Origin: Sodalis sp. dw_96
GTDB lineage: Bacteria > Pseudomonadota > Gammaproteobacteria > Enterobacterales > Enterobacteriaceae
Assembly (NCBI RefSeq): GCF_018449575.1
Contig: NZ_JAAVUT010000002.1
Span: forward strand, 248,001-312,000
DNA: 64,000 nt
Reading direction: 5' to 3'
Shown: positions 47,936-58,137 of the stretch, one piece after another
How positions within the stretch are numbered: position 1 is the stretch's first letter
Layout of the letters: every line of letters starts with the position of its first letter
Notes under the pieces: model-generated
Database searches by the model: none
Seen by the model: only the letters and a program-made list of their open reading frames with translations
Told to the model about the DNA's origin: nothing
Made by a program: the position numbers and the translations under genes

Positions 47936-50900
47936 AATTTTTAGCCCTGTTCATCTACCGCCCGGTGGCCACGTTATTGCTGATGCTGGCCATCACGTTG
48001 TGCGGGGTGCTGGGCTTTCGGTTATTGCCGGTGGCGCCGCTGCCGCAGGTGGATTTCCCGGTGATAGTGGTATCGGCCTCGCTGCCCGGGGCCGACCCCG
48101 ACACCATGGCCTCCTCGGTGGCCACGCCGCTGGAACGGGCGCTGGGCCATGTGGCCGGGGTGAATGAAATGACCTCAAACAGCACCCTGGGCACGACGCA
48201 CGTTATCCTGCAGTTCGATTTGGATCGTGATATCAACGGCGCCGCCCGGGACGTGCAGGCGGCCATCAACGCGGCGCAGAATCTGTTGCCCAGCGGGATG
48301 CCCAACCGGCCGCAGTACCGTAAGGTCAATCCCTCCGACGCCCCCATCATGATCCTGACCCTGACCTCGGATACCTATAGCCAGGGCCAACTGTATGATA
48401 TCGCCTCCACCGAGCTGGCGCAGAACATCTCGCAAATGGAGGGCGTCGGTGATGTCACGGTGGGCGGCGGCTCGCTGCCGGCGGTGCGGGTGGAGCTGAA
48501 CCCTCTGGCGCTGTTCAACCAGGGGGTGACCCTTGATCAGGTGCGCGACGCCATCAGCCTGGCCAATGTCCGCCTTCCCCAGGGCGTGGTGGAAGACCGG
48601 CAGTCCCGCTGGCAAATCCGCACCAATGATGCCCTGCATACCGCCAAAGAATATCAGCCGCTTATCGTGCATTACGGCAATAACGGCGCGGTGCGGTTAC
48701 AGGATGTGGCGCAGGTGAAGGATTCGGTGCAGGACGTGCGCAACGCCGGCATGGCCGATGCCAAGCCGGCGATATTGATTGCCATCCAGCGTTCACCGGA
48801 TGCCAACATCATCTCGACGGTGAAAACCATCCGGGATGCCCTGCCCGCGCTGCGCGCCTCCATACCCGCCGGTATCGATCTGGCCGTCGCCCAGGACAGA
48901 TCCCCCACCATTCGCGCGTCCCTGGCGGAGGTGGAACAATCTCTGGTGATAGCGGTGGCGCTGGTGATTCTGGTGGTATTGCTGTTCCTGCGCTCCTGGC
49001 GCGCCACGCTGATACCGGCGCTGGCGGTGCCGGTGTCGTTAATCGGCACCTTCGCCGCCATGTACCTGTGCGGCTTCAGTCTGAATAACATCTCGCTGAT
49101 GGCGCTGACCATCGCCACCGGTTTTGTGGTGGATGATGCCATTGTGGTGGTGGAGAATATCGCCCGCCACGTGGAGAACGGCATCAAACCCCTGTCGGCG
49201 GCCCTGCTGGGGGTGCGGGAAGTGGGTTTCACCGTGTTGTCCATGAGCCTGTCGCTGATAGCGGTGTTTATTCCCCTGTTATTGATGGGCGGCTTGCCGG
49301 GCCGGCTGTTTCGGGAATTCGCCGTGACCTTGTCCGTGGCCATCGCGATTTCCCTGGTGGTCTCCCTGACCCTGACACCGATGCTGTGCGCCCGGCTGTT
49401 GCGCAATCAGCCCCCCGCCCCCGCCCGGCGCTATAGTTTCGCCGCCGTGCTGCAAGGCCTGCAGTTGCGCTATGCCCGTTCGTTGCAATGGGTCCTGACC
49501 CATGCGCGCTGGGTATTGCTGCTGTTTATCGCCACCCTGGGCCTAAATATCTGGCTGTATATCGCCATTCCAAAAACCTTTTTGCCGGAGCAGGACACCG
49601 GGCGGGTGTTAGGTTTTATCCAGGCGGACCAAAGCATTTCGTTTCAGGCCATGCGCGGTAAGCTGCAGGATTTCATGGGCATCGTCCGGGAGGATCCGGC
49701 GGTGGACAATGTCACCGGTTATACCGGCGGCTCGCGCACCAACAGCGGTTCTATGTATATCTCACTGAAACCGCTGGCCGAACGCCGGGACAGCGCGCAA
49801 CAGGTTATCGACCGCCTGCGGCTCAAGCTGGCGAAAGAACCCGGCGCCAGCCTGTTTCTTATGGCGGTGCAGGATGTCCGGGTCGGCGGACGCCAGGCCA
49901 ACGCCAGCTATCAATACAGTTTACTGGCGGACAATATTGCGGATTTGCGCGAATGGGAACCGAAGGTCCGTGCGGCGCTGATGGCGCTGCCGCAGTTGGC
50001 GGATGTGAGCTCCGATCAACAGGATAAAGGGTCGGAACTGGATTTGATATACGACCGCGATGTGCTGGCACGGCTGGGACTGTCGGTGTCCGATGTGAAT
50101 AACCTCCTGAACAACGCGTTCGGGCAGCGGCAGATCTCCACCATTTATCAGCCGCTGAATCAATACAAGGTGGTGATGGAAGTCGCCTCGCCCTATACCC
50201 AGGATCCGAGCACATTGGAACACATGTTTCTCAATAACAGCGCGGGGCAACCGATTCCCCTGTCGTCCTTCGCCCATTGGCAGCCGGCCAATGCGCCGCT
50301 GGCGGTGAATCATCAGGGGCTGTCCGCCGCATCCACCATTGCGTTCAATCTGCCGGACAGCGTGGCGTTATCTGATGCGACGGCGGCCATCGAGCGGACC
50401 ATGACGCAGTTGGGGGTACCCGCCAGCGTCCGCGGCAGTTTTGCCGGTACCGCCCAGGCTTACGAGCAAAGCCAGCAAACCCAGCTGCTGCTGATTCTGG
50501 CGGCGGTGGCCACGGTGTATATCGTGCTCGGCATCCTGTATGAAAGTTATATCCATCCGCTGACCATCCTGTCGACGCTGCCGTCGGCGGGGATCGGCGC
50601 ACTGCTTGCCCTGGAACTGTTTAACGCACCGTTCAGCTTAATCGCCCTGATAGGGATCCTGCTGCTGATAGGCATCGTGAAAAAGAACGCCATCATGATG
50701 GTGGATTTCGCCCTTACCGCCCAGCGGCAAAGCGGCATCAGCGCCCAGGACGCCATTTTTCAGGCCTGCCAGCTGCGTTTTCGTCCGATCATCATGACCA
50801 CGCTGGCCGCATTGTTCGGCGCGCTGCCGCTGGTCCTGAGCCGGGGCGACGGCGCCGAGCTGCGTGAACCCCTGGGCATTACCATTGTCGGCGGATTGAT

Positions 50901-51012
50901 CGTCAGCCAGCTGATGACGCTGTATACCACGCCGGTCATTTACCTGTTTTTCGATAAGTTACGGATCAAGCGCCGTACCGCTCCACCTTTTTTAACCCCC
51001 ACAGAAGAGTAA
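47932..51012 (+). CDS. mdtC: RND multidrug efflux transporter subunit MdtC
   Basis: MdtC is the partner RND subunit that carries the drug-binding path in the MdtB2C trimer. The 1026 residues (E. coli 1025) begin [20 protein letters not shown]. They contain [23 protein letters not shown] with the paired aspartates, [15 protein letters not shown], and [20 protein letters not shown]. Twelve membrane helices and two large periplasmic loops are expected. It overlaps mdtB by four bases and precedes mdtD by seven. Confidence 0.98.
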   Translation: MKFLALFIYRPVATLLLMLAITLCGVLGFRLLPVAPLPQVDFPVIVVSASLPGADPDTMASSVATPLERALGHVAGVNEMTSNSTLGTTHVILQFDLDRDINGAARDVQAAINAAQNLLPSGMPNRPQYRKVNPSDAPIMILTLTSDTYSQGQLYDIASTELAQNISQMEGVGDVTVGGGSLPAVRVELNPLALFNQGVTLDQVRDAISLANVRLPQGVVEDRQSRWQIRTNDALHTAKEYQPLIVHYGNNGAVRLQDVAQVKDSVQDVRNAGMADAKPAILIAIQRSPDANIISTVKTIRDALPALRASIPAGIDLAVAQDRSPTIRASLAEVEQSLVIAVALVILVVLLFLRSWRATLIPALAVPVSLIGTFAAMYLCGFSLNNISLMALTIATGFVVDDAIVVVENIARHVENGIKPLSAALLGVREVGFTVLSMSLSLIAVFIPLLLMGGLPGRLFREFAVTLSVAIAISLVVSLTLTPMLCARLLRNQPPAPARRYSFAAVLQGLQLRYARSLQWVLTHARWVLLLFIATLGLNIWLYIAIPKTFLPEQDTGRVLGFIQADQSISFQAMRGKLQDFMGIVREDPAVDNVTGYTGGSRTNSGSMYISLKPLAERRDSAQQVIDRLRLKLAKEPGASLFLMAVQDVRVGGRQANASYQYSLLADNIADLREWEPKVRAALMALPQLADVSSDQQDKGSELDLIYDRDVLARLGLSVSDVNNLLNNAFGQRQISTIYQPLNQYKVVMEVASPYTQDPSTLEHMFLNNSAGQPIPLSSFAHWQPANAPLAVNHQGLSAASTIAFNLPDSVALSDATAAIERTMTQLGVPASVRGSFAGTAQAYEQSQQTQLLLILAAVATVYIVLGILYESYIHPLTILSTLPSAGIGALLALELFNAPFSLIALIGILLLIGIVKKNAIMMVDFALTAQRQSGISAQDAIFQACQLRFRPIIMTTLAALFGALPLVLSRGDGAELREPLGITIVGGLIVSQLMTLYTTPVIYLFFDKLRIKRRTAPPFLTPTEE

Positions 51013-51019
51013 CGATCGC

Positions 51020-52474
51020 ATGAGATGGCATCCTTTCCAACACCACGTAGCGACCGCCGAGCCCCGCCCTTCCGCGTCGGTACACTGGCAACTTTGGACA
51101 GTCGCCTTCGGCTTTTTTATGCAAACGCTGGACACCACCATCGTTAATACCGCCCTGCCCTCCATGGCTAAAAGCCTGCATGAAAATCCCCTGCATATGC
51201 ATTCGGTTATCGTCTCTTATGTGCTGACGGTGGCCATGATGCTGCCGGCCAGCGGCTGGCTGGCGGATCGTTTCGGCGTCAAAAAGGTCTTTTTCAGCGC
51301 GATTTTGCTGTTTACCCTGGGGTCGCTGTTATGCGCCCGCTCCTCCACCCTGTATGAACTGGAAATATCGCGCGTGATACAGGGCATCGGCGGTGCGATG
51401 ATGGTGCCCGTTGGCCGTCTGACGGTGATGAAAATCGTACCCCGTTCACAATATATGGCGGCGATGGCCTTTGTTACCATGCCCGGACAGGTCGGCCCGC
51501 TGCTGGGACCGGCCCTGGGCGGCTTTTTGGTGGAATATGCCAGTTGGCACTGGATTTTTTTGATCAATTTACCGGTAGGCGCCGTCGGCGCGGTGATAAC
51601 CTGGCTGCTGATGCCCAATTACACCATGCAGACCCGCAGCTTTGATTTTTTCGGCTTTGCGCTGCTGGCGGTGGGCATGGCTACCTTGACGCTGGCCCTG
51701 GGGGGGAGCCGCAGCCTGGATCTCGGTCCCCTGTATATTGCTCTGCTGGCGGGAGTGGGTGTTCTGGCGCTGCTGGGTTACTGGCTGCATGCCCGGCGCA
51801 ACGAGGACGCCCTGTTCAATCTCAAACTGTTTGAAACGCCTACCTTCTCCCTCGGCCTGTTGGGCAGCCTGCTGGGGCGGATCGGAAGCGGGATGCTGCC
51901 GTTCATGACGCCGCTGTTTTTGCAGTTGGGCGTGGGTTTCGCCCCGTTTCATGCCGGGCTGATGATGATCCCCATGGTGATAGGCAGCATGGGAACCAAA
52001 CGCATGATCGTGCAGATCGTTAACCGCTTCGGTTACCGCGCGGTACTGACCGGGGCGACGCTGGCGCTGGCGGCCATCAACCTGGTTTTTCCGCTGGTGG
52101 CGCTGATGGGCTGGATTTACGCCATACCGGTGGTGTTGTTTTTCCAGGGCGTGGTTAACGCCATGCGTTTTACGTCGATGAATACCTTAACGTTGAAAGA
52201 TTTGCCGGACACCCTGGCCAGCGGCGGCAACAGTTTATTGTCCATGGTAATGCAGCTGTCCATGAGCCTGGGGGTGACCACCGCGGGGATTCTGCTCGGC
52301 CTGTTTGTCGCTTCACACGCCCCATCGTCCAGCCCCGCCAATATGCATGGGGTGTTTATCGCCACTTATCTCTGTATGGCGGTGGTTATCGCCCTGCCGG
52401 CGCTGGTCTTTCTCAGGGTACCGCCCGATACCGTGAAAAATGCCGTACTGACGGAACAGGAAGACAAAAGCTAA
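51020..52474 (+). CDS. mdtD: MFS transporter MdtD
   Basis: MdtD belongs to the 14-helix DHA2 major-facilitator group. In E. coli it lies in the same operon but does not add to drug resistance; iron-citrate export has been proposed. The 484 residues (E. coli 471) include [19 protein letters not shown] (motif D), [15 protein letters not shown] (motif A) and the antiporter motif C at [27 protein letters not shown]. It follows mdtC by seven bases and precedes baeS by ten. Confidence 0.95.
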   Translation: MRWHPFQHHVATAEPRPSASVHWQLWTVAFGFFMQTLDTTIVNTALPSMAKSLHENPLHMHSVIVSYVLTVAMMLPASGWLADRFGVKKVFFSAILLFTLGSLLCARSSTLYELEISRVIQGIGGAMMVPVGRLTVMKIVPRSQYMAAMAFVTMPGQVGPLLGPALGGFLVEYASWHWIFLINLPVGAVGAVITWLLMPNYTMQTRSFDFFGFALLAVGMATLTLALGGSRSLDLGPLYIALLAGVGVLALLGYWLHARRNEDALFNLKLFETPTFSLGLLGSLLGRIGSGMLPFMTPLFLQLGVGFAPFHAGLMMIPMVIGSMGTKRMIVQIVNRFGYRAVLTGATLALAAINLVFPLVALMGWIYAIPVVLFFQGVVNAMRFTSMNTLTLKDLPDTLASGGNSLLSMVMQLSMSLGVTTAGILLGLFVASHAPSSSPANMHGVFIATYLCMAVVIALPALVFLRVPPDTVKNAVLTEQEDKS

Positions 52475-52484
52475 CGAGGCCATC

Positions 52485-53870
52485 ATGAAATTCGGCGTTA
52501 CCGCAAAATTGTTCCTTGCCATTTTCGCCACCTGCATGCTGGTGGTCATCACTATGCATTGGGGCGTAAGGCTGAGTTTCGAACGGGGTTTTATCGATTA
52601 CATAAAACGCACCAACAGCCAGCGGATTGCGCTGTTGGACAATGCCCTGACCGAGCAATATCAACTACATGGCAATTGGGGCTTCCTGCGCAACAATGAA
52701 CGGTTCGTATACCAGTTGCTGCGATCTTTTGAACAAAATCCCGATGAAGGAAGAAATTATCCTCCCCACGGTCTGCGCACTCAAATTTGGGTGGTGGACG
52801 GCGAAATGCATAAACTGGTGGGTCCGGACGGGCCCTTGCCCGACGAAGGGCCGCGCCTGCCTATTACCGTTAACGACGAGGTAGTGGGTTGGGTGATGTC
52901 GACCCCGGTGGAACGGCTGACGCGGGAGGCGGATATCAGTTTCGATCAGCAACAGCAGCGCACCAGCTGGCTGATTGTCGCCCTGGCCGGCCTGCTGGCG
53001 GCGGCGGTGGCCTGGCTCACCGCCCGCGGCCTGCTGGCGCCGGTCAAACGGCTGGTAAAAGGCACCCATCAACTGGCCGCCGGTAACTTTTCCGCCCGCG
53101 TCATGGCCGATTCCCAGGATGAACTGGGGCGATTGGCCAGTGACTTTAATCAGCTGGCGGTATCATTGGAAAAAAATGACGCCATGCGGCGGGAATTCAT
53201 GGCCGACATCTCCCATGAATTACGCACCCCGCTGGCGATATTGCGCGGCGAACTGGAAGCGCTGCAAGACGGCGTCAGAAAACCTACCGCCGACTCCCTG
53301 TCCTCGTTGCAGGGGGAAGTCTTAATCCTGACCAAGCTGGTGGACGATTTACATCAATTGTCGCTGTCGGATTCGGGGGCGCTGGCCTACCGCAAAAGCC
53401 GGGTCGACGTAATACATCTTCTGCAGATAGCCGTGGCGGCCTGTCGGGAACGGTTTAGCCTCAAGGGGCTGGACATTTCGCTGTCGCTGCCCGAACAGGC
53501 CTTGATATTCGGCGATCCGGACCGCTTGACCCAGCTGTTCCATAACCTGTTGGAAAACAGCCTGCGTTATACCGACCCGCCGGGACGGCTGGTGGTCAGC
53601 GGCCTTATTCAGGGAGAGTCTCTGACCCTGCGTTGGCAAGACAGCGCGCCGGGGGTGGCGGAATCGCAGCTATCGCAGATTTTCGAGCGTTTCTATCGCG
53701 CCGAAGGTTCACGCAATCGCTCCAGCGGCGGTTCCGGCCTGGGACTGCCCATCTGCCAGAATATCGTCGAAGCCCACGGCGGCAATCTGACCGCCGCACA
53801 TTCAACTTTAGGCGGTTTGCAAATCGCGGTAGTATTACCCTTGGATTCCAGAGCTGCCAGGATCTTATGA
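52485..53870 (+). CDS. baeS: Envelope-stress sensor histidine kinase BaeS
   Basis: BaeS senses envelope damage (indole, tannins, flavonoids, metals) and phosphorylates BaeR. The 461 residues (E. coli 467) have membrane segments at about 8-28 and 163-185 flanking the periplasmic sensor, then a HAMP linker. The phospho-acceptor box is [20 protein letters not shown] (about 238-257), followed by the ATPase motifs [16 protein letters not shown] (N box), [20 protein letters not shown] (G box). It overlaps baeR by four bases. Confidence 0.96.
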   Translation: MKFGVTAKLFLAIFATCMLVVITMHWGVRLSFERGFIDYIKRTNSQRIALLDNALTEQYQLHGNWGFLRNNERFVYQLLRSFEQNPDEGRNYPPHGLRTQIWVVDGEMHKLVGPDGPLPDEGPRLPITVNDEVVGWVMSTPVERLTREADISFDQQQQRTSWLIVALAGLLAAAVAWLTARGLLAPVKRLVKGTHQLAAGNFSARVMADSQDELGRLASDFNQLAVSLEKNDAMRREFMADISHELRTPLAILRGELEALQDGVRKPTADSLSSLQGEVLILTKLVDDLHQLSLSDSGALAYRKSRVDVIHLLQIAVAACRERFSLKGLDISLSLPEQALIFGDPDRLTQLFHNLLENSLRYTDPPGRLVVSGLIQGESLTLRWQDSAPGVAESQLSQIFERFYRAEGSRNRSSGGSGLGLPICQNIVEAHGGNLTAAHSTLGGLQIAVVLPLDSRAARIL

Positions 53871-54577
53871 CTGAACATGACGCCTTACCGTTGACCATAC
53901 TGATTGTGGAAGACGAGCCCAAACTGGGACAACTGTTGGTGGATTATCTGCAGGCGGCGGATTTTCAAACCCAGTGGCTGACCCGCGGTGATAAGGTGGT
54001 GGAGTATCTTCATCAATCTCCGCCGGCGCTGATTCTGCTGGATCTGATGCTGCCCGGCCGCGACGGTTTGTCCCTGTGCCGCGATATCCGGCACTTTTCC
54101 GATGTGCCCATTGTCATGATGACCGCCAAAACCGAAGAAATCGATCGTTTGCTGGGTCTTGAGATCGGCGCGGACGATTATATCTGCAAACCCTATAGCC
54201 CGCGGGAAGTGGTGGCCCGGGTCAAAGCCATTATCCGCCGCAGCTACCGCCCGATTGCCGCATTACCCACCCCCAGCCCGCTGCTGATAGATGAAAACAG
54301 GTTCAAAGCCAGTTACCGGTCCATGCCGCTGGATTTAACCCCGGCGGAATTCCGGCTGCTGAAAATCCTGGCCAGTGAACCGGGTAAGGTCTTTTCGCGG
54401 GAGACCCTGCTCAACCAGCTTTATGACGATTATCGCGTGGTCACCGATCGCACCATCGACAGTCATATCAAAAACTTGCGCCGCAAGCTGGAAAGCCTGA
54501 CGGAGGACGTCCCTTTCATACGGGCGGTCTACGGCATGGGATACCGGTGGGAAGCCGAGCCCTGTGAATTAATTTAA
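53867..54577 (+). CDS. baeR: Envelope-stress response regulator BaeR
   Basis: BaeR is an OmpR-family activator of mdtABCD, acrD and spy in E. coli. The ATG at 53867 overlaps the baeS stop and gives 236 residues (E. coli 240); an upstream extension into baeS is a shadow. The receiver domain has [18 protein letters not shown] and the phosphorylated Asp59 in [12 protein letters not shown]. Thr and Lys switch residues lie in MMTAKTEE and ICKPYSPRE. The winged-helix domain ends [16 protein letters not shown]. Self-regulation through sites ahead of mdtA is likely. Confidence 0.96.
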   Translation: MTEHDALPLTILIVEDEPKLGQLLVDYLQAADFQTQWLTRGDKVVEYLHQSPPALILLDLMLPGRDGLSLCRDIRHFSDVPIVMMTAKTEEIDRLLGLEIGADDYICKPYSPREVVARVKAIIRRSYRPIAALPTPSPLLIDENRFKASYRSMPLDLTPAEFRLLKILASEPGKVFSRETLLNQLYDDYRVVTDRTIDSHIKNLRRKLESLTEDVPFIRAVYGMGYRWEAEPCELI

Positions 54578-54665
54578 CCGATTCAGCCACGGTGACATCG
54601 GCAGGCATCTTCTATACTGATCAATGAGCGCAAGTGCGATCAAGCGGTTTAAAAGGAGGCCCGCT

Positions 54666-55004
54666 ATGGCTACAGTGCATTATGAGCTGCAAAAAATAAG
54701 GAACGGACATTATCTTTTCAAACTAAAAGGAAGAGATGGTGAAATCATTCTTGCCAGCGAAACGTTTTGCAGTAAAGCGTCAGCGGAGAATGCCATCACC
54801 TTCGCCCGTTATAATGCTCCGGACGAACACAACTATGAGTTGAAGCAGAGTACTGACGAGCACCCCTATTTCATTTTGCGGGGTAAAAATGAACAAATTC
54901 TCGGATTAAGCGGCCCTTACAGCAGCGAATCCGATGCTCGCCGAGGGATTAAGGCGGCCATGGAATGCGCCGCCACGGAAGAAATCATGGATTTGACGTC
55001 CTGA
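54666..55004 (+). CDS. yegP: DUF1508-repeat protein YegP
   Basis: The ATG at 54666, after AAGGAGG, gives 112 residues (E. coli YegP 110). Two YegP/DUF1508 repeats are visible: YELQKIRNGHYLFKLKGRDGEIILASETFCSKASAENAI and YELKQSTDEHPYFILRGKNEQILGLSGPYSSESDARRGI, each a small beta-rich unit. The function is unknown. Sequence identity to E. coli is modest, but position and architecture fit. The last codons run into a tandem repeat. Confidence 0.85.
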   Translation: MATVHYELQKIRNGHYLFKLKGRDGEIILASETFCSKASAENAITFARYNAPDEHNYELKQSTDEHPYFILRGKNEQILGLSGPYSSESDARRGIKAAMECAATEEIMDLTS

Positions 55005-55045
55005 AGACATACGACGTTCTGAGAGCATTTGACGTTCTGATAATA
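54992..55045. repeat. 18-bp tandem repeat x3 at the yegP 3' end
   Basis: Units TTTGACGTCCTGAAGACA, TACGACGTTCTGAGAGCA and TTTGACGTTCTGATAATA occupy 54992-55009, 55010-55027 and 55028-55045. The yegP stop codon lies inside the first unit. Confidence 0.75.
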
Positions 55046-55119
55046 GCTTCGCCGGCGCCATCCGTGACACCGGCGATAAAGGTCTTTTCCTCTGTCTGTC
55101 TCCTGTCCTGACAATAAAA

Positions 55120-55175
55120 CGCCGACACATTCCCTGCGGGTTTTAGCTGTCGGCGATTGGTTTGCTTTTTTTGCT
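55120..55175 (+). terminator. Hairpin with downstream T-run, probable yegP terminator
   Basis: CGCCGACA (55120-55127) pairs perfectly with TGTCGGCG (55148-55155) across a 20-base loop. ATTGGTTTGC and a run of seven T follow. The long loop makes this weaker than a classic terminator. Confidence 0.5.
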
Positions 55176-55276
55176 GATTTTTCCCCCGTCCGGGTCTAAA
55201 ATCGCGTCCTTCCCATAGGCTCCCGGTATTTGACCGGGGGCCGGGCAAACTGACTTGACATCAGACGAGATTGAAC

Positions 55277-56680
55277 ATGTTTATTCCGGAACTCCTGTCC
55301 CCCGCCGGCTCATTGAAAAATATGCGCTACGCGTTCGCTTACGGCGCCGACGCCGTTTATGCCGGCCAGCCGCGTTACAGCCTGCGGGTGCGCAATAATG
55401 AATTTAACCACGAGAACCTGGACATCGGCATCGGTGAGGCCCACAGCCAGGGGAAGAAATTTTATGTCGTGGTCAATATCGCGCCCCATAACGCCAAACT
55501 GAAAACCTTTATCCGCGACCTGCAGCCGGTAGTGGAGATGGGACCCGATGCGTTGATCATGTCCGATCCCGGCCTTATCATGATGGCACGCCAGGCTTTT
55601 CCTGCGATACCGATTCATCTGTCGGTGCAGGCCAACGCGGTAAACTGGGCGACGGTAAAATTCTGGCGGCAGGCCGGTTTGTCCCGGGTGATTCTTTCCC
55701 GTGAATTGTCCCTGGAAGAAATCGACGAAATACGACGGCAGGTACCGGATATCGAACTGGAAGTGTTTGTCCACGGCGCGCTGTGCATGGCCTATTCCGG
55801 CCGCTGCCTGCTCTCGGGATATATTAACAAACGGGATCCGAACCAGGGCGCCTGCACCAACGCCTGTCGCTGGGAATATAACGTTCGGGAAGGCAAGGAA
55901 GACGATATCGGGAATATTGTCCATCAGTATGAACCCATCCAGGTTACCACCGTCGAGCCGACGCTGGGTATCGGCGCCCCCACCGACAAGGTCTTCATGC
56001 TGGAAGAAAAACAGCGTCCCGGGGAGTATATGACCGCCTTCGAGGATGAGCACGGCACCTACATCATGAACTCGAAAGATCTGCGGGCCATTGCCCATGT
56101 GGAACGCCTGACGGCGATGGGCGTGCATTCGCTGAAGATCGAGGGCCGCACCAAATCCTTTTATTACTGCGCCCGTACCGCCCAGGTCTACCGCCGGGCG
56201 ATTGATGATGCCGCGGCGGGCAAACCTTTTGATCCGACGCTGCTGCGCACCCTTGAAGGCTTGGCGCATCGCGGCTATACCGAAGGTTTTCTCCGCCGCC
56301 ATGTCCATGAAGATCAACAGAATTATGATTACGGCTATTCGGTATCCGACACCCAGCAGTTCGTGGGAGAATTTACCGGTCACCGCCGAGACGGCCTGGC
56401 GGAAGTGGCGGTAAAAAATAAATTCTCACTGGGGGACAGCGTCGAACTGATGACACCTCAAGGCAATATCACCTTTACCCTCGAACAGATTATCGATATT
56501 AAAGGGAACCCCGTTCAGGTCGCTCCCGGCAACGGCCATACCGTCTATTTACCGGTACCGGAAGCCCTGGATATCGGTTATGCATTATTACTGCGCAACC
56601 TGGACGGCACCACCACCCGCGATCCTCATGGCAAGACCGCTGCCCGGCCGCGCCAGAGTCATGAAATATCCGGAAGTTAG
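55277..56680 (+). CDS. trhP: Prephenate-dependent tRNA uridine(34) hydroxylase TrhP (YegQ)
   Basis: TrhP (peptidase family U32 in name only) makes 5-hydroxyuridine at position 34 of tRNAs, using prephenate and an iron-sulfur cluster. The ATG at 55277 gives 467 residues (E. coli 453). Conserved features are PELLSPAGSLKNMRYAFAYGADAVYAG, the U32 signature ELEVFVHGALCMAYSGRCLLS and the cysteine set around GACTNACRWEY. KIEGRTKSFYYCARTAQVYR and a C-terminal beta-barrel also match. The sRNA gene cyaR lies immediately downstream, as in E. coli. Confidence 0.96.
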   Translation: MFIPELLSPAGSLKNMRYAFAYGADAVYAGQPRYSLRVRNNEFNHENLDIGIGEAHSQGKKFYVVVNIAPHNAKLKTFIRDLQPVVEMGPDALIMSDPGLIMMARQAFPAIPIHLSVQANAVNWATVKFWRQAGLSRVILSRELSLEEIDEIRRQVPDIELEVFVHGALCMAYSGRCLLSGYINKRDPNQGACTNACRWEYNVREGKEDDIGNIVHQYEPIQVTTVEPTLGIGAPTDKVFMLEEKQRPGEYMTAFEDEHGTYIMNSKDLRAIAHVERLTAMGVHSLKIEGRTKSFYYCARTAQVYRRAIDDAAAGKPFDPTLLRTLEGLAHRGYTEGFLRRHVHEDQQNYDYGYSVSDTQQFVGEFTGHRRDGLAEVAVKNKFSLGDSVELMTPQGNITFTLEQIIDIKGNPVQVAPGNGHTVYLPVPEALDIGYALLLRNLDGTTTRDPHGKTAARPRQSHEISGS

Positions 56681-56692
56681 AATTGGGTCACA
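56677..56692 (+). promoter_or_regulatory. CRP site of cyaR, overlapping the trhP stop
   Basis: TTAGA-N6-TCACA fits the CRP consensus TGTGA-N6-TCACA with a perfect right half. Its centre (56684.5) lies 41.5 bp ahead of the inferred cyaR start at 56726, the exact class II activator position. A TATCAT -10 element lies at 56714-56719. Confidence 0.65.
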
Positions 56693-56725
56693 ATACGCTT
56701 TGGCCGCAACGCGTATCATGCGCTT

Positions 56726-56812
56726 GCTGAAACCAAATGAATAATAACGACCCAGCTACACCAGGAACCACCTCTTTCGCCAGCTCATCCTCCCTTGAGC
56801 TGGCTTTTTATT
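56726..56812 (+). ncRNA. cyaR: Small regulatory RNA CyaR (RyeE)
   Basis: CyaR is an Hfq-dependent, CRP-activated sRNA that represses ompX, luxS, nadE and yqaE in E. coli. The sequence begins GCTGAAA like E. coli CyaR and contains the highly conserved ACCAGGAACCACCTC core with its seed. It ends in a terminator hairpin GCCAGCTCA/TGAGCTGGC (56779-56804) with loop TCCTCCCT and tail TTTTTATTTT. The position directly downstream of trhP (yegQ) and the ~87-nt length match E. coli. The terminator stem differs in sequence but keeps its pairing. Confidence 0.93.
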
Positions 56813-56907
56813 TTGTATTAACGTCCCTTTACTGTTTTTGACCCGCCCCGGCAAAACGTTTTATTGTTCCTCGACTTTACCGGCACTGACGCTAGTATTT
56901 AAACTCG

Positions 56908-57032
56908 ACCCAAAATAATTCAAATTGCAGGAAGGCGGCGACGCAGTGAATCCCCAGGAGCTTACTCCGGTAAGTGACTGGGGTGAGCGAGGAAAGCCAA
57001 CGTACCTGCAACTTGAAGTATGATGGGTATAC
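56908..57032. repeat. ERIC-like enterobacterial palindromic repeat, well-kept copy
   Basis: The ~125-bp element runs from ACCCAAAATAATTCAAATTG through AGTGAATCCCCAGGAGCTTA and GTAAGTGACTGGGGTGAGCG to CAACTTGAAGTATGATGGGT. The ends are inverted (CAAATTGCAGG against CCTGCAACTTG), and the centre is palindromic. The type is widespread between genes in Enterobacterales. It fills the gap between cyaR and yegS. Confidence 0.8.
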
Positions 57033-57117
57033 ATGTAAATCATGAGGCCCGCCGTGGCCTCCGCACCCCGGGAAGACGGCATCAATCCCTCCATATCCGG
57101 ATCAAGAGACAGAATCA

Positions 57118-58029
57118 ATGGAACCAGCCATGCCACCCGTACCCGCTGCATTGATTATTTTGAACGGCAAGAACGCGGCCAATGAAGAGCTTAGGCAAGC
57201 CGTGCAGCAGCAGCGGCAGGCCGGCTACCCGCTCTATGTTCGCGTCACCTGGGAACACGGCGATGTCCACCGCTATGTGGAGGAAGCGGTTAAGCTTGGG
57301 GTGCACACCGTGATTGCCGGCGGTGGCGACGGCACCATTAACGAAGTGGCCTGCGCGCTGGCGTTGCTGCCGGCGGCGCGGCGTCCCAGCCTCGGCATCC
57401 TGCCGCTGGGCACCGCCAACGATTTTGCCCAAAGCTGCGCCATTCCGGCGGAACTGGATAAAGCGCTGATGCTGGCCATACTGGGGAAGGCCACGGATAT
57501 CGATCTCGCCCAGGTGAACCAGGATCGCTTTTTTATCAATATGGCCACCGGCGGCTTCGGCACCCGCATCACCAGCGAAACACCGGCAAAATTGAAATCG
57601 GTGCTGGGAGGCGCGTCCTATTTTATTCACGGTTTGCTGCGCATGGACACCCTGAAAGCCGATAGCTGCGAAATCCGCGGGCCGGATTTCAGCTGGGCCG
57701 GCGACGCCCTGGTGATCGGTATCGGTAACGGCCGGCAGGCCGGGGGCGGTCAGGTATTATGCCCGGGAGCGCTTATCAACGACAACAAGCTGCAACTGCG
57801 GATCTTCGCCGTGGAAGAGTGGCTGCCTATCCTGCTTAACAGCCTGTCCACCGATGAAGACAATCCGCATATTGTTTCCGCCGCGCTGCCTTGGCTGGAG
57901 ATAATCTCTCCCCACGAAGTCACCTTCAATCTGGACGGCGAACCGCTGAAAGGCAAAAAATTCCTGATTAAAGTCTTGCCGGCGGCACTCTCATGCCGTT
58001 TGCCGCCGCAATGTCCGTTATTGGAATAG
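57118..58029 (+). CDS. yegS: Lipid kinase YegS
   Basis: YegS phosphorylates lipids such as phosphatidylglycerol in vitro and belongs to the diacylglycerol-kinase-like (DAGK_cat) family. The 303 residues (E. coli 299) contain the nucleotide loop [32 protein letters not shown] and [28 protein letters not shown] and the C-terminal [13 protein letters not shown] also match. It stands alone between the palindromic repeat and an unknown gene. Confidence 0.94.
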   Translation: MEPAMPPVPAALIILNGKNAANEELRQAVQQQRQAGYPLYVRVTWEHGDVHRYVEEAVKLGVHTVIAGGGDGTINEVACALALLPAARRPSLGILPLGTANDFAQSCAIPAELDKALMLAILGKATDIDLAQVNQDRFFINMATGGFGTRITSETPAKLKSVLGGASYFIHGLLRMDTLKADSCEIRGPDFSWAGDALVIGIGNGRQAGGGQVLCPGALINDNKLQLRIFAVEEWLPILLNSLSTDEDNPHIVSAALPWLEIISPHEVTFNLDGEPLKGKKFLIKVLPAALSCRLPPQCPLLE

Positions 58030-58137
58030 GGATTTTGATCTCACGCACAGTATTGACCGTCATAAACGCAAGGGTGAGGAATTTGTATAACAACTTAAGG
58101 TAAGCTATCCGGCATATTGATGATCTAGGAAAATTTA

